Source of the DNA: VMCP01 sp964592635
Lineage (GTDB): Bacteria; Bacteroidota; Bacteroidia; NS11-12g; UBA955
NCBI GenBank assembly: GCA_964592635.1
Contig: CAZQFZ010000085.1
Coordinates: 1-10,102 of the forward strand
Length of the DNA stretch: 10,102 bases
Direction of reading: 5' to 3'
The translations under genes and the position numbers were made by a program. Positions 1-6,445 of the stretch are shown in pieces. Numbering within the stretch: position 1 is the stretch's first letter; each line of letters opens with the position of its first letter. Under the pieces are notes generated by a model. It was not told the DNA's origin and did no database searches. It worked only from the letters and a program-made list of their open reading frames with translations.

Positions 1-552
1 TTTTTTACCCGTTACATCAATAACCCATGCTTCATCAATAGACGCATTCGCACTAGCTATTGTTAATTCATTTTGGCAAGGGTTTGGATACAATTTTGAA
101 GAAGTTGTATTCCCGTTATCAATTACATCCGCACCCCAACGTACATAAACATTAAACGTCCATGTATCGCTGTTACTCGGATTGTTTCTATCCCAAATGG
201 TGTACTGAATAAATGCGGTATCTGCTTTACCATTTGGATATACCGTAATTTTCATGCTGTTTTTATCATCACCTGCAGGAATGGGAGAAAAAGTATCTTG
301 CTCCACGAATCCTTCAAAGCAATTGCGGTTATCGCAAAATGCAGCATTCCAGGTTGAAGGAAAGTCAACAACCAACTTCTTGTATTCCAAATGCAAAGTT
401 GAATTGGTTTTGTTCTCAATATGTATAACACAATCTAAATATCCAGAAACGGGAGGATAAAAATCGACATTATCTCCTTCTTTTGGTGCAAAAGTTTGCG
501 CAAATGCATTCAATGAAATTGCAGCTGCAATAACTAACAATAGTTTTTTCAT
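1..552 (-). CDS. Secreted T9SS-cargo protein, partial (C-terminus off left edge)
   Basis: An open frame of 184 codons runs from an ATG at 552 leftwards to the window edge without a stop. Residues 1-18 are a classic signal peptide (MKKLLLVIAAAISLNAFA, cleavage before Q19). The middle (about 25-145) is rich in alternating hydrophobic and polar residues, as in a beta-sandwich, and carries a CDNRNC pair of cysteines (C73, C78) plus C41, which could form disulfides outside the cell. From about residue 154, LYPNP followed by NELTI marks the start of a type A T9SS C-terminal sorting domain; such domains usually run about 70-80 residues, so roughly 45 are missing here. The protein would be exported by Sec and then secreted or surface-anchored by T9SS. 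Its specific function is not recognisable. It lies 32 bp downstream of the HAD gene, on the same strand. Confidence 0.85.
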   Translation of the reverse strand, partial: MKKLLLVIAAAISLNAFAQTFAPKEGDNVDFYPPVSGYLDCVIHIENKTNSTLHLEYKKLVVDFPSTWNAAFCDNRNCFEGFVEQDTFSPIPAGDDKNSMKITVYPNGKADTAFIQYTIWDRNNPSNSDTWTFNVYVRWGADVIDNGNTTSSKLYPNPCQNELTIASANASIDEAWVIDVTGKK

Positions 553-557
553 AATTA

Positions 558-565
558 CAAAAATA
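558..565 (-). promoter_or_regulatory. Possible Bacteroidota -7 box for the secreted protein
   Basis: The plus strand reads CAAAAATA, which is TATTTTTG on the minus strand, a full match to TAnnTTTG. It sits only 5 nt before the ATG at 552, so the leader would be extremely short, and no TTG lies 17-23 bp upstream. The region is A/T-rich, so a chance match is quite possible; readthrough from the HAD gene is an alternative. Confidence 0.25.
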
Positions 566-584
566 ACGAAAAAATATCGAGAAT

Positions 585-1355
585 TTAGTCCATATCGACA
601 AGCTGTGTTGCCCAATCGAGCAGACTCTCAACACATCCCCCGAAAAAAGGAGAAGTTTCAAAATTCAAACCGGATAGATTGCACTCGCAATTAACAGAAT
701 CTGCTTTCTCATACCGATAATGATAGGTAAAAATACTTGCACCCACACCACCTAGCACATCCGTTTGAATATTATCTCCGATATACAAACAATTGATTTT
801 ATGAACATTAACCCGATTTAAAGCCAATTCAAAAAAAGATTTATTGGGCTTTGCATCATTAACAGATTCTGAAGTTTGAACAAAATCTATGTAGGGCATA
901 ATTCCAGACTCTTTTAGCTTCACTGCCTGTGTTTCTTCAAACCCATTAGTTAAAATACCGAGTTTGAATTTCTGACTAAGTTTTGACAAGGTTTCCAAAG
1001 CATTGGGCGTTAAAAGTGGCATCAACGGACAAATTTCCAAATATTCATGCCACACATTTTCTGGCCACAAACCCGGGGCTATTCCCATTAAAGCAAAGGT
1101 ATCTGTAAAACGTGCAGTACGAAGTACTTCCTTACTCACCTCTCCTCTTTCATATCGCCTCCAATACGCTTTGTTTACATCTTCATATAAAGAAATAAAC
1201 TGTTGCACTTGATAATTGGTGTGCAGATGAAGTTGATGTCGTTCGAAAAGTACTTTCAGCGCTTCTTTTGCGTTGGCATCAAAATCCCAAAGAGTGTTAT
1301 CCAAATCCAAAAAGACCCATTCTATTTTTTGTTGGGGAAGTCTATATGGGGTCAT
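585..1355 (-). CDS. HAD-superfamily hydrolase, YjjG-type noncanonical pyrimidine nucleotidase
   Basis: A 256-residue cytosolic protein with the four HAD motifs in order. Motif I is DLDNT (D17 nucleophile, D19 acid/base), motif II is LTNG (T136), motif III is the lysine of the AKPNK stretch (K169), and motif IV is GDNIQTD (D194, D199). A helical C1-type cap fills about residues 25-105. The opening (FLDLDNTLWDFDANAKEAL) and the overall length match the YjjG/YfnB group, whose E. coli member dephosphorylates pyrimidine nucleoside 5'-monophosphates, including damaged ones, as a house-cleaning enzyme. Substrate assignment is by family only; other HAD phosphatases of this subclass act on different phosphomonoesters. 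The ATG at 1355 is the only in-frame ATG before motif I. It has its own likely promoter and lies 153 bp downstream of adk. Confidence 0.85.
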   Translation of the reverse strand: MTPYRLPQQKIEWVFLDLDNTLWDFDANAKEALKVLFERHQLHLHTNYQVQQFISLYEDVNKAYWRRYERGEVSKEVLRTARFTDTFALMGIAPGLWPENVWHEYLEICPLMPLLTPNALETLSKLSQKFKLGILTNGFEETQAVKLKESGIMPYIDFVQTSESVNDAKPNKSFFELALNRVNVHKINCLYIGDNIQTDVLGGVGASIFTYHYRYEKADSVNCECNLSGLNFETSPFFGGCVESLLDWATQLVDMD

Positions 1356-1368
1356 TGATGGATTGTTT

Positions 1369-1400
1369 CAAAGATAAAATTGGGATGAGTAAAATTACAA
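1369..1400 (-). promoter_or_regulatory. Bacteroidota-type promoter of the HAD gene
   Basis: On the minus strand a TTG (plus CAA at 1398-1400) is followed after 21 nt by TATCTTTG (plus CAAAGATA at 1369-1376). This matches the Bacteroidota/Flavobacterium consensus TTG-N17-23-TAnnTTTG at both elements. Transcription would start around 1362-1364, giving a leader of under about 10 nt before the ATG at 1355. The -33 element abuts the first unit of the repeat array starting at 1388. Confidence 0.5.
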
Positions 1401-1494
1401 TCCTCAGCAAAGTTACTATTTGAATAATGTTGCTACTCAGAGCAAAGTTGATATTCTAGACAATATTGCCACTGACTGAAGGGTTAAATCAATT
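1388..1494. repeat. Degenerate tandem array of ~18-bp units (AGYAAARTTR core)
   Basis: Five ten-base cores start at 1388 (AGTAAAATTA), 1406 (AGCAAAGTTA), 1423 (AATAATGTTG), 1441 (AGCAAAGTTG) and 1459 (GACAATATTG), at spacings of 18, 17, 18 and 18 nt. A weak sixth unit at 1477 keeps the register (TGAAGGGTTA). In all six units positions 4, 8 and 9 are A, T, T. In the first five the core is mostly followed by a C-pyrimidine-A-pyrimidine-like tetramer. The two best copies (1406-1420 and 1441-1455) share 13 of 15 bases. The array fills most of the adk-HAD gap and carries no ORF. It could be a set of binding sites next to the HAD promoter, or a relic of the multiple terminal repeats that IS21-type elements carry; no transposase is present. 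Confidence 0.5.
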
Positions 1495-1508
1495 CAATGC
1501 CTCTTAAA

Positions 1509-2084
1509 TCAGCTCAATGCATCAATTTTTTGGCAAAGATGAGAGAAAATCTCATCGATTTCACCGATACCATGAACACCAACATATTTCGATTTTTGAT
1601 CGTAATAACCTTGTATGGGCAAGGTTTTGTTTTGGTATTCTTGGAAGCGAATTCGGATGGTTTCTTCACTTTGATCGTCTGCTCTACCGCTCGTTTGTCC
1701 TCTCAATAATAAACGTTTAACCAATTCATCTTCTTGCACTTCCAAACCCAAAACTACATCAATTTGTGCATTAAATTCAGTCAACATGGCATCTAGAGCC
1801 TCGGCTTGTGGGATGGTTCTTGGAAAACCATCAAAAATAAAACCATGGGCATCGGTATTTGAAAGCATAAAATTACGCACCATGCCAATCACCACAGCAT
1901 CGGGGACTAATTCTCCTTTGGAAATATATTCATTTGCCTGGATACCCAGTTCAGTACCTTCCTGTCGTTCTGCTCGTAATAAATCGCCAGTTGAAATGTG
2001 TTTCAAATGATATTTAGAAATCAACTTTTCGCTTTGAGTTCCTTTTCCTGCTCCTGGGGGGCCAAATAAAATCAAGTTCAGCAT
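1509..2084 (-). CDS. adk: Adenylate kinase (short-LID type)
   Basis: A 191-residue cytosolic enzyme catalysing ATP + AMP = 2 ADP. The P-loop GPPGAGKGT is at residues 8-16, the AMP-binding STGDLLR at 31-37 and the signature DGFPRT at 85-90. RGQTSGRADD follows from about 129 and is the short LID: the cysteine tetrad and extra 25-30 residues of long zinc-type kinases are absent. The start is taken as the ATG at 2084 (MLNLILFGPP), because family members begin right at the first beta strand. An in-frame ATG at 2192 would add 36 residues with no homology to the family, and these would run through the promoter and dyad region. The gene is divergent from the legionaminic acid operon and upstream of the HAD gene. 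Confidence 0.95.
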   Translation of the reverse strand: MLNLILFGPPGAGKGTQSEKLISKYHLKHISTGDLLRAERQEGTELGIQANEYISKGELVPDAVVIGMVRNFMLSNTDAHGFIFDGFPRTIPQAEALDAMLTEFNAQIDVVLGLEVQEDELVKRLLLRGQTSGRADDQSEETIRIRFQEYQNKTLPIQGYYDQKSKYVGVHGIGEIDEIFSHLCQKIDALS

Positions 2085-2090
2085 AGTATA

Positions 2091-2162
2091 ATTTGCATGC
2101 AAATAAAGGTTAGTAAAACTAAATTGACAAACATAAATGCAATGATTTGCATTAAATGCAAA
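2091..2162. repeat. Cluster of ATTTGCAT/ATGCAAAT dyads in the divergent adk-legC gap
   Basis: ATTTGCATGCAAAT at 2091-2104 is a perfect 14-bp palindrome. Further half-sites lie at 2135-2142 (AAATGCAA), 2146-2153 (TTTGCATT) and 2155-2162 (AATGCAAA); the last two form an 8-bp inverted repeat with a 1-nt centre. The second group overlaps the spacer and -33 element of the inferred adk promoter, while the palindrome falls in the adk leader. This is the layout expected for operators of a dimeric regulator; the regulator is unknown. A related octamer, TTTGCAAA, occurs at 2253-2260 just inside legC. Confidence 0.5.
2128..2161 (-). promoter_or_regulatory. Likely adk promoter
   Basis: Minus-strand TATGTTTG (plus CAAACATA, 2128-2135) is a perfect TAnnTTTG -7 box. 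A TTG (plus CAA, 2159-2161) lies 23 nt upstream, at the long end of the accepted spacing. The predicted start near 2122 leaves a leader of about 37 nt before the ATG at 2084. This placement independently argues against a translation start at 2192. Confidence 0.5.
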
Positions 2163-2226
2163 ATTTAACCGCATTGTTTTAAAAGGATTCATTGTTTAGA
2201 CTAAAAAAGGAATCAGCAATCATCAC

Positions 2227-2234
2227 TATATTTG
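2227..2234 (+). promoter_or_regulatory. Possible -7 box of the legionaminic acid operon
   Basis: TATATTTG is a perfect match to TAnnTTTG and ends 13 nt before the legC ATG at 2248. No TTG sits at the expected 17-23 nt upstream (the nearest, at 2192-2194, is 32 nt away), so the -33 half is weak or absent. The gaps at 3403-3470 and 4167-4249 contain no TTTG at all, so this is the only consensus-like -7 box before the operon's first three genes. Confidence 0.4.
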
Positions 2235-2247
2235 TTGTGTTCTCTAT

Positions 2248-3402
2248 ATGAATTTGCAAAGCGACATAGAAAAAATAATCAGGCAATTCTTCTCAGCACA
2301 AGAGTTTATTCCTTTACATCCACCCATATTCGAAGGAAATGAAAAAAAATATGTTTCGGAAACTATTGAATCAACATTCGTATCGTCAGTTGGTGCTTTC
2401 GTTGACAAATCGGAAGAACTAACTTCCCAAATAACCCAAATCAAAAAGTCAGTAGCGGTTGTAAATGGAACCGCTGCATTACACATTGCACTTCGAGAAT
2501 CGGGAGTTTCAGCGAATACAGAGGTAATTACGCAATCTCTTTCGTTTGTAGCCACTTCCAATGCCATTTCCTACCTTGGTGCTCTACCAGTGTACATCGA
2601 TGTGGATTTGGATACGCTTGGACTATCACCGAAGAATCTCAAAACTTTTTTAGAAGAATTCGGTGAAATGAGAGACGATGGCTGCACATACAATAAATCA
2701 ACCAATAGAAAAATCACAGCTTGTGTCCCTATGCATACATTCGGCTTCCCATGTAGGATTGACCATATTGCTGACATTTGCAAAGAATATAACATTTCAT
2801 TGATTGAAGACTGTGCCGAATCTCTTGGTAGCAAATACAAAGGTGTGCATACAGGAAACTGGGGTAGCATGTCAGCATTTTCATTTAACGGCAACAAAAT
2901 TGCAACTGCTGGCGGTGGCGGAATGGTTTGTACCAATCAAATCGAATTAGGAAATCACCTAAAACACATTACTACCACAGCAAAAGTGCCTCATCCCTAT
3001 GAATATTATCATGATGAAGTAGGATTCAACTATCGTTTACCCAATATCAACGCTGCTTTGCTTTGTGCGCAACTAGAGCAACTTGAAAATCGAGTTTTGC
3101 AAAAAAGAAAATTAGCCGAATACTATAGCAAGGAATTTCAAAAATTGGGCGTAAAATTCGTTACCGAGCCACAAGATTGTCATTCTAACTATTGGCTCAT
3201 GGCAATTCAATTAAAAGATAAAAACGAGCGCGATCAGTTTTTAGAAATGAGCAACAAGAACGGAATTCAATCTCGTCCTATTTGGAGATTAATGAATGAA
3301 TTACCTATGTTTGAACATTGTCAATCAGACGATCAACGTCATTCTAAACTATTGGCTGATACTATCGTGAATATCCCTTCGAACCCTCAACAATTACCCT
3401 GA
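2248..3402 (+). CDS. legC: LegC-family PLP-dependent 4-aminotransferase
   Basis: A 384-residue cytosolic DegT/DnrJ/EryC1-fold aminotransferase. NGTAALH (73-79) forms the phosphate-binding start of the large domain, D188 in EDCAESLGS should bind the pyridine nitrogen, and K217 in SFNGNKIATAGGGG is the Schiff-base lysine. The stretches FIPLHPPIFEGNEKKYV, FVSSVGAFV, ACVPMHTFG and TTTAKVPHPYEY are characteristic of the LegC subfamily rather than of PseC or ArnB. It should transfer an amino group from glutamate to C4 of the 4-keto-6-deoxy sugar nucleotide made by LegB at the other end of the operon, giving a 4-amino-4,6-dideoxy-GlcNAc nucleotide. It is the first gene of the operon and is followed by a 68-nt gap. 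The C-terminus ends in NIPSNPQQLP, a normal place for the family to stop. Confidence 0.92.
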   Translation: MNLQSDIEKIIRQFFSAQEFIPLHPPIFEGNEKKYVSETIESTFVSSVGAFVDKSEELTSQITQIKKSVAVVNGTAALHIALRESGVSANTEVITQSLSFVATSNAISYLGALPVYIDVDLDTLGLSPKNLKTFLEEFGEMRDDGCTYNKSTNRKITACVPMHTFGFPCRIDHIADICKEYNISLIEDCAESLGSKYKGVHTGNWGSMSAFSFNGNKIATAGGGGMVCTNQIELGNHLKHITTTAKVPHPYEYYHDEVGFNYRLPNINAALLCAQLEQLENRVLQKRKLAEYYSKEFQKLGVKFVTEPQDCHSNYWLMAIQLKDKNERDQFLEMSNKNGIQSRPIWRLMNELPMFEHCQSDDQRHSKLLADTIVNIPSNPQQLP

Positions 3403-3470
3403 TTTCCCAACTCCCCGAAAGTAGCAAATCTAATCAGGCAATTGAAATAAAATCATTTATTTACAACCAT

Positions 3471-4166
3471 ATGTCAACAAACAATAACAACATCATCATC
3501 GCAGGCAATTCAGGACACGCATTTGTGGTAATTGAATCGTTATTGAGCATGAACCTTTCTGTTGGGGGATATTTAGATAAAATAGAAGTTCAATGGAATC
3601 CTTATCACTTGAAATATATGGGGTTTGAGGGAGATGAAAATTTGAATCTCCATTCACATAGCATTGTTATGGGAATTGGCGATAACTCTATTCGCAAACG
3701 GGCTTTTGAAAAAATCATCACTCATTTCATTCCCAACCAGTCAAAAGAAAATCCGACTGCTGAGTTACAATCAATTATCAATAAAAACGAATTAACCCAA
3801 TTTCTAGAAAAATTCATCAATGTAATTGATCCTACTTCGAACATTTCCAAAACAGCAGAAATAGGCATAGCCAATTTTGTATCGAAAGGTTGCCAGATAA
3901 ATTCGTTTTCAAAAATCGGTTCCAATTGTATTCTCAATACTTCATCCGTCATTGAACATGAATGCAAAATTGGAAACCACAGTCATATTGCTCCAGGAAC
4001 AGTATTGTTGGGCAATGTAATTATAGGTGATAGCACATTAATTGGTGCCAATTCAACGGTTCTTCCTGGCATTAAAATTGGTTCTAATTGCATTGTTGGA
4101 GCAGGTTCGGTTGTAACTAAAAATATGCCTGATGGTGCAAAATGGATAGGAAACAAACAGGTTTAG
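3471..4166 (+). CDS. neuD: NeuD/PglD-type left-handed beta-helix acetyltransferase (probable LegH role)
   Basis: A 231-residue protein of the NeuD/PglD sugar acyltransferase family. Residues 7-40 form a small Rossmann-like N-terminal domain (IIIAGNSGHAFVV). From about residue 122 to the end there are hexapeptide repeats of a left-handed beta-helix with the family ending GAGSVVTKNMP and IGNK. H163 in the IEHECKIG turn aligns with the catalytic histidine of PglD; H170 and H172 follow. By position in a legionaminic acid operon it most likely N-acetylates the 4-amino group of the LegC product using acetyl-CoA (the LegH step). Canonical NeuD proteins instead O-acetylate sialic acid, so that alternative stays open. 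It is slightly longer than usual because of a charged stretch around residues 90-118 between the two domains. It is followed by an 83-nt A-rich gap with no recognisable promoter or hairpin. Confidence 0.85.
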   Translation: MSTNNNNIIIAGNSGHAFVVIESLLSMNLSVGGYLDKIEVQWNPYHLKYMGFEGDENLNLHSHSIVMGIGDNSIRKRAFEKIITHFIPNQSKENPTAELQSIINKNELTQFLEKFINVIDPTSNISKTAEIGIANFVSKGCQINSFSKIGSNCILNTSSVIEHECKIGNHSHIAPGTVLLGNVIIGDSTLIGANSTVLPGIKIGSNCIVGAGSVVTKNMPDGAKWIGNKQV

Positions 4167-4249
4167 AACCAAAAAAACAATAAATTTAGCACGCCCATTT
4201 TAAACACAAAAACTATCTAAGCTCAAAAATTTAAATCAAATAAACACCG

Positions 4250-5284
4250 GTGAACCAAACTGCAAACAACTATAAAACCATCATCATTGCCGAAGCTGGG
4301 GTAAACCACAATGGCGATATAAACAAAGCCAAACAATTAATCGAAATTGCAGCTGATGCGGGCGTAGATTTTGTCAAATTCCAAACTTTCAAAGCCGAAA
4401 AACTGGTAACTCCTTCTGCTGAAAAAGCAGAGTATCAAAAACTAAACGACCCTGAATCCGACAGTCAATTTAAAATGCTTAAACAACTGGAGTTGAGCGT
4501 TGAAGATCACTACCTTTTAAAGAACCATGCTCAACAGTGCGGGGTGAAATTTCTTTCTACAGGTTTTGACTTAGACAGTATGGATTTCCTCCATAGTTTG
4601 GGGTTAGAATTATTCAAAATTCCTAGTGGTGAAATAACCAATTTGCCCTATCTCAAAAAAATTGCCCAATTTGGAAAACCCATTATTCTTTCCACCGGCA
4701 TGTCAACCATACAAGAAATTCAAGATGCACTGAATGTGATTATACAAAATGGGGTAAATAAATCAAATATTACCGTACTTCACTGTAATACGGACTATCC
4801 TACCAATCCAACTGACGCCAACTTAGGTGCCATGATGGATATACAACAAAAATTTCAAGTAAATGTGGGGTATTCCGATCATACAGAAGGGATTGAAGTT
4901 TCAATAGCTGCGGTAGCATTGGGAGCAAAAGTCATTGAAAAACACTTCACCTTGAACAAAAATTTACCCGGACCCGACCACTTAGCTTCTCTTGAACCTC
5001 AGGAGTTGAAACAGTTAGTCAAAGGGATTAGAACTGTCGAATTGGCACTTTCGGGTTCTGGATTAAAATCACCAACTGAATCGGAATTAAAAAATAAGAA
5101 CATTGCCCGAAAAGGCATTTATTACAGCCGTTCACTCCCCAAAGGACATATATTACAAGAAACGGATTTAGATATTTTAAGACCTTTTGCCGGAGTATCC
5201 CCTATGCAACTACCACATATAATCGGGAAACCACTGAAAATAGATGTTCATTCAGGACAAGCAATTACAACAGAAGATATTTAA
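4250..5284 (+). CDS. legI: N,N'-diacetyllegionaminic acid synthase (NeuB family)
   Basis: A 344-residue cytosolic NeuB-family enzyme condensing phosphoenolpyruvate with a 2,4-diacetamido-2,4,6-trideoxy-mannose to give the nine-carbon acid. The TIM barrel opens with IIIAEAGVNHNGD (residue 11 on). VKFQTFKAEKL (42-52) lines the active site. H211 (GYSDHTEG) and H232 (EKHFTL) match the two metal-binding histidines of the meningococcal enzyme. The C-terminal SAF (antifreeze-like) domain spans about 284-344 and contains R311, equivalent to the arginine that reaches the partner's substrate in the domain-swapped dimer. The opening is typical of legionaminate synthases, but Neu5Ac or pseudaminate synthase cannot be excluded from this protein alone; LegB, LegC and PtmE in the same operon decide it. 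Translation starts at GTG 4250, as no ATG lies near the conserved start. neuC begins 6 nt after its stop. Confidence 0.93.
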   Translation: MNQTANNYKTIIIAEAGVNHNGDINKAKQLIEIAADAGVDFVKFQTFKAEKLVTPSAEKAEYQKLNDPESDSQFKMLKQLELSVEDHYLLKNHAQQCGVKFLSTGFDLDSMDFLHSLGLELFKIPSGEITNLPYLKKIAQFGKPIILSTGMSTIQEIQDALNVIIQNGVNKSNITVLHCNTDYPTNPTDANLGAMMDIQQKFQVNVGYSDHTEGIEVSIAAVALGAKVIEKHFTLNKNLPGPDHLASLEPQELKQLVKGIRTVELALSGSGLKSPTESELKNKNIARKGIYYSRSLPKGHILQETDLDILRPFAGVSPMQLPHIIGKPLKIDVHSGQAITTEDI

Positions 5285-5290
5285 ACTCGC

Positions 5291-6445
5291 ATGTACATAT
5301 TAGGTATTACAACTACTCGAGCTGACTTTGGGCTACTAAAACCCACCTTCGAACGCATGATTCAAGACAATCACATTCGATTTGAATTGGTTGCAACTGC
5401 TACTCATTTAGAAGAAGAATTTGGCTATACAAAAACTGAAATCATCGAAAGTAATATCCCAATCGACCATGAAGTGTGCTTAGAAATGAGCAAAAACTAC
5501 CACCATGGCATCGGTGAAATTTACAGTATCACCATTCAAAAATTCTGCAAATTATTCCGAAGATTAAAACCAGATTTGATTTTCATTTTGGGGGATCGAT
5601 ATGAAACTCATGCCATAGCCACGGCTGCAACTTTAGAGAATATTGCCATAGCTCATGCACACGGAGGAGAAATAACAGAAGGAGCAATTGATGATGCATT
5701 GAGGCATTCTATCACCAAAATGTCGCATATTCACTTTGCATCCAACCAAGTTCATTGCAATCGCATCATTCAAATGGGCGAAGACCCCAAACACGTGGTT
5801 CTATCTGGAGCTTTAGCAATTGAAAGCATATTTAACCTGCCTTTACTCTCGAAAACAGAATTAGAGAATTCACTGGAATTCTCACTCGATTCGAACGAAG
5901 TTTTCTTGGTAACATACCATCCTGAAACCATACAAACTTCCCAAACCATCGAAACCCAAATCAATGAACTTTTCCTAGCTCTAAATGCATATCCTACAGC
6001 AAAAATCATCATTACCAAAGCCAATGCAGATTATCAAGGACGAGAAATTAATCAAGCTATCGAAAAGCAAATTGAAAACAAACCGAATTACTTATTCGTT
6101 TCCAACTTAGGGCAACTTAAATACTATTCTTTGATTAAAATTGCAACCGCAGTCATTGGCAATTCTTCAAGCGGCATCATTGAAGTACCAAGCTTTCAAG
6201 TTGGCACAGTAAACATTGGCGACCGACAAAAAGGTCGACTTTCTGCAGAATCCGTCATTCACTGTCCATGTGAAAGAGAATCCATTAAAAATGCCATAGA
6301 AAGTGCAAAAAAAATAAAAGGTTCGGTAATTTCTAATCCATACGATCAAGGCAAATCGTCAGAATTAATTGTAAATTCGATTCATAAATATTACTCAAAA
6401 TCCATCATCAGTAAAAAATTCCATACACTAGATCACTTCAAATAA
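5291..6445 (+). CDS. legG: Hydrolysing sugar-nucleotide 2-epimerase (NeuC/LegG family)
   Basis: A 384-residue GT-B-fold enzyme that hydrolyses the nucleotide and inverts C2, releasing the free manno-configured sugar for LegI. Family motifs are complete: TTTRADFGLLKP at 7-18, GDRYE at 101-105, HAHGGE at 122-127 with the catalytic-type E127, DDALRHSITK at 134-143, HPET at 210-213, NSSSGIIE at 291-298 and NIGDRQKGR at 308-316. In Neu5Ac pathways the substrate is UDP-GlcNAc; here the operon predicts a GDP- (or UDP-) linked 2,4-diacetamido-2,4,6-trideoxy-glucose, as for Campylobacter LegG. The stop overlaps the ptmE start by one base (TAATG), a common sign of translational coupling. The last ~20 residues (SKSIISKKFHTLDHFK) are a basic tail beyond the core fold. 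Confidence 0.93.
   Translation: MYILGITTTRADFGLLKPTFERMIQDNHIRFELVATATHLEEEFGYTKTEIIESNIPIDHEVCLEMSKNYHHGIGEIYSITIQKFCKLFRRLKPDLIFILGDRYETHAIATAATLENIAIAHAHGGEITEGAIDDALRHSITKMSHIHFASNQVHCNRIIQMGEDPKHVVLSGALAIESIFNLPLLSKTELENSLEFSLDSNEVFLVTYHPETIQTSQTIETQINELFLALNAYPTAKIIITKANADYQGREINQAIEKQIENKPNYLFVSNLGQLKYYSLIKIATAVIGNSSSGIIEVPSFQVGTVNIGDRQKGRLSAESVIHCPCERESIKNAIESAKKIKGSVISNPYDQGKSSELIVNSIHKYYSKSIISKKFHTLDHFK

Noticed and set aside
1003..2010. Plus-strand ORFs of about 70 codons across the HAD and adk genes
   Set aside because: They are antisense shadows of well-supported genes and have no recognisable domains.
2085..2192. N-terminal extension of adenylate kinase from an ATG at 2192
   Set aside because: The 36 extra residues match nothing in the family, come before the canonical first strand, and would be translated from the region holding the adk promoter and dyads.
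2248..3402. Pseudaminic acid pathway (PseB/PseC)
   Set aside because: The aminotransferase and dehydratase carry LegC- and LegB-type segments, and no PseG- or PseH-like gene is present; the epimerase is NeuC/LegG.
3380..3470. Frameshift at the legC C-terminus
   Set aside because: The protein already reaches the family's usual end (NIPSN), and the other frames after it give no recognisable extension.
4167..4249. Internal promoter or terminator before legI
   Set aside because: No TAnnTTTG box, no TTG element and no stable hairpin followed by T's could be found; it appears to be an A-rich leader only.
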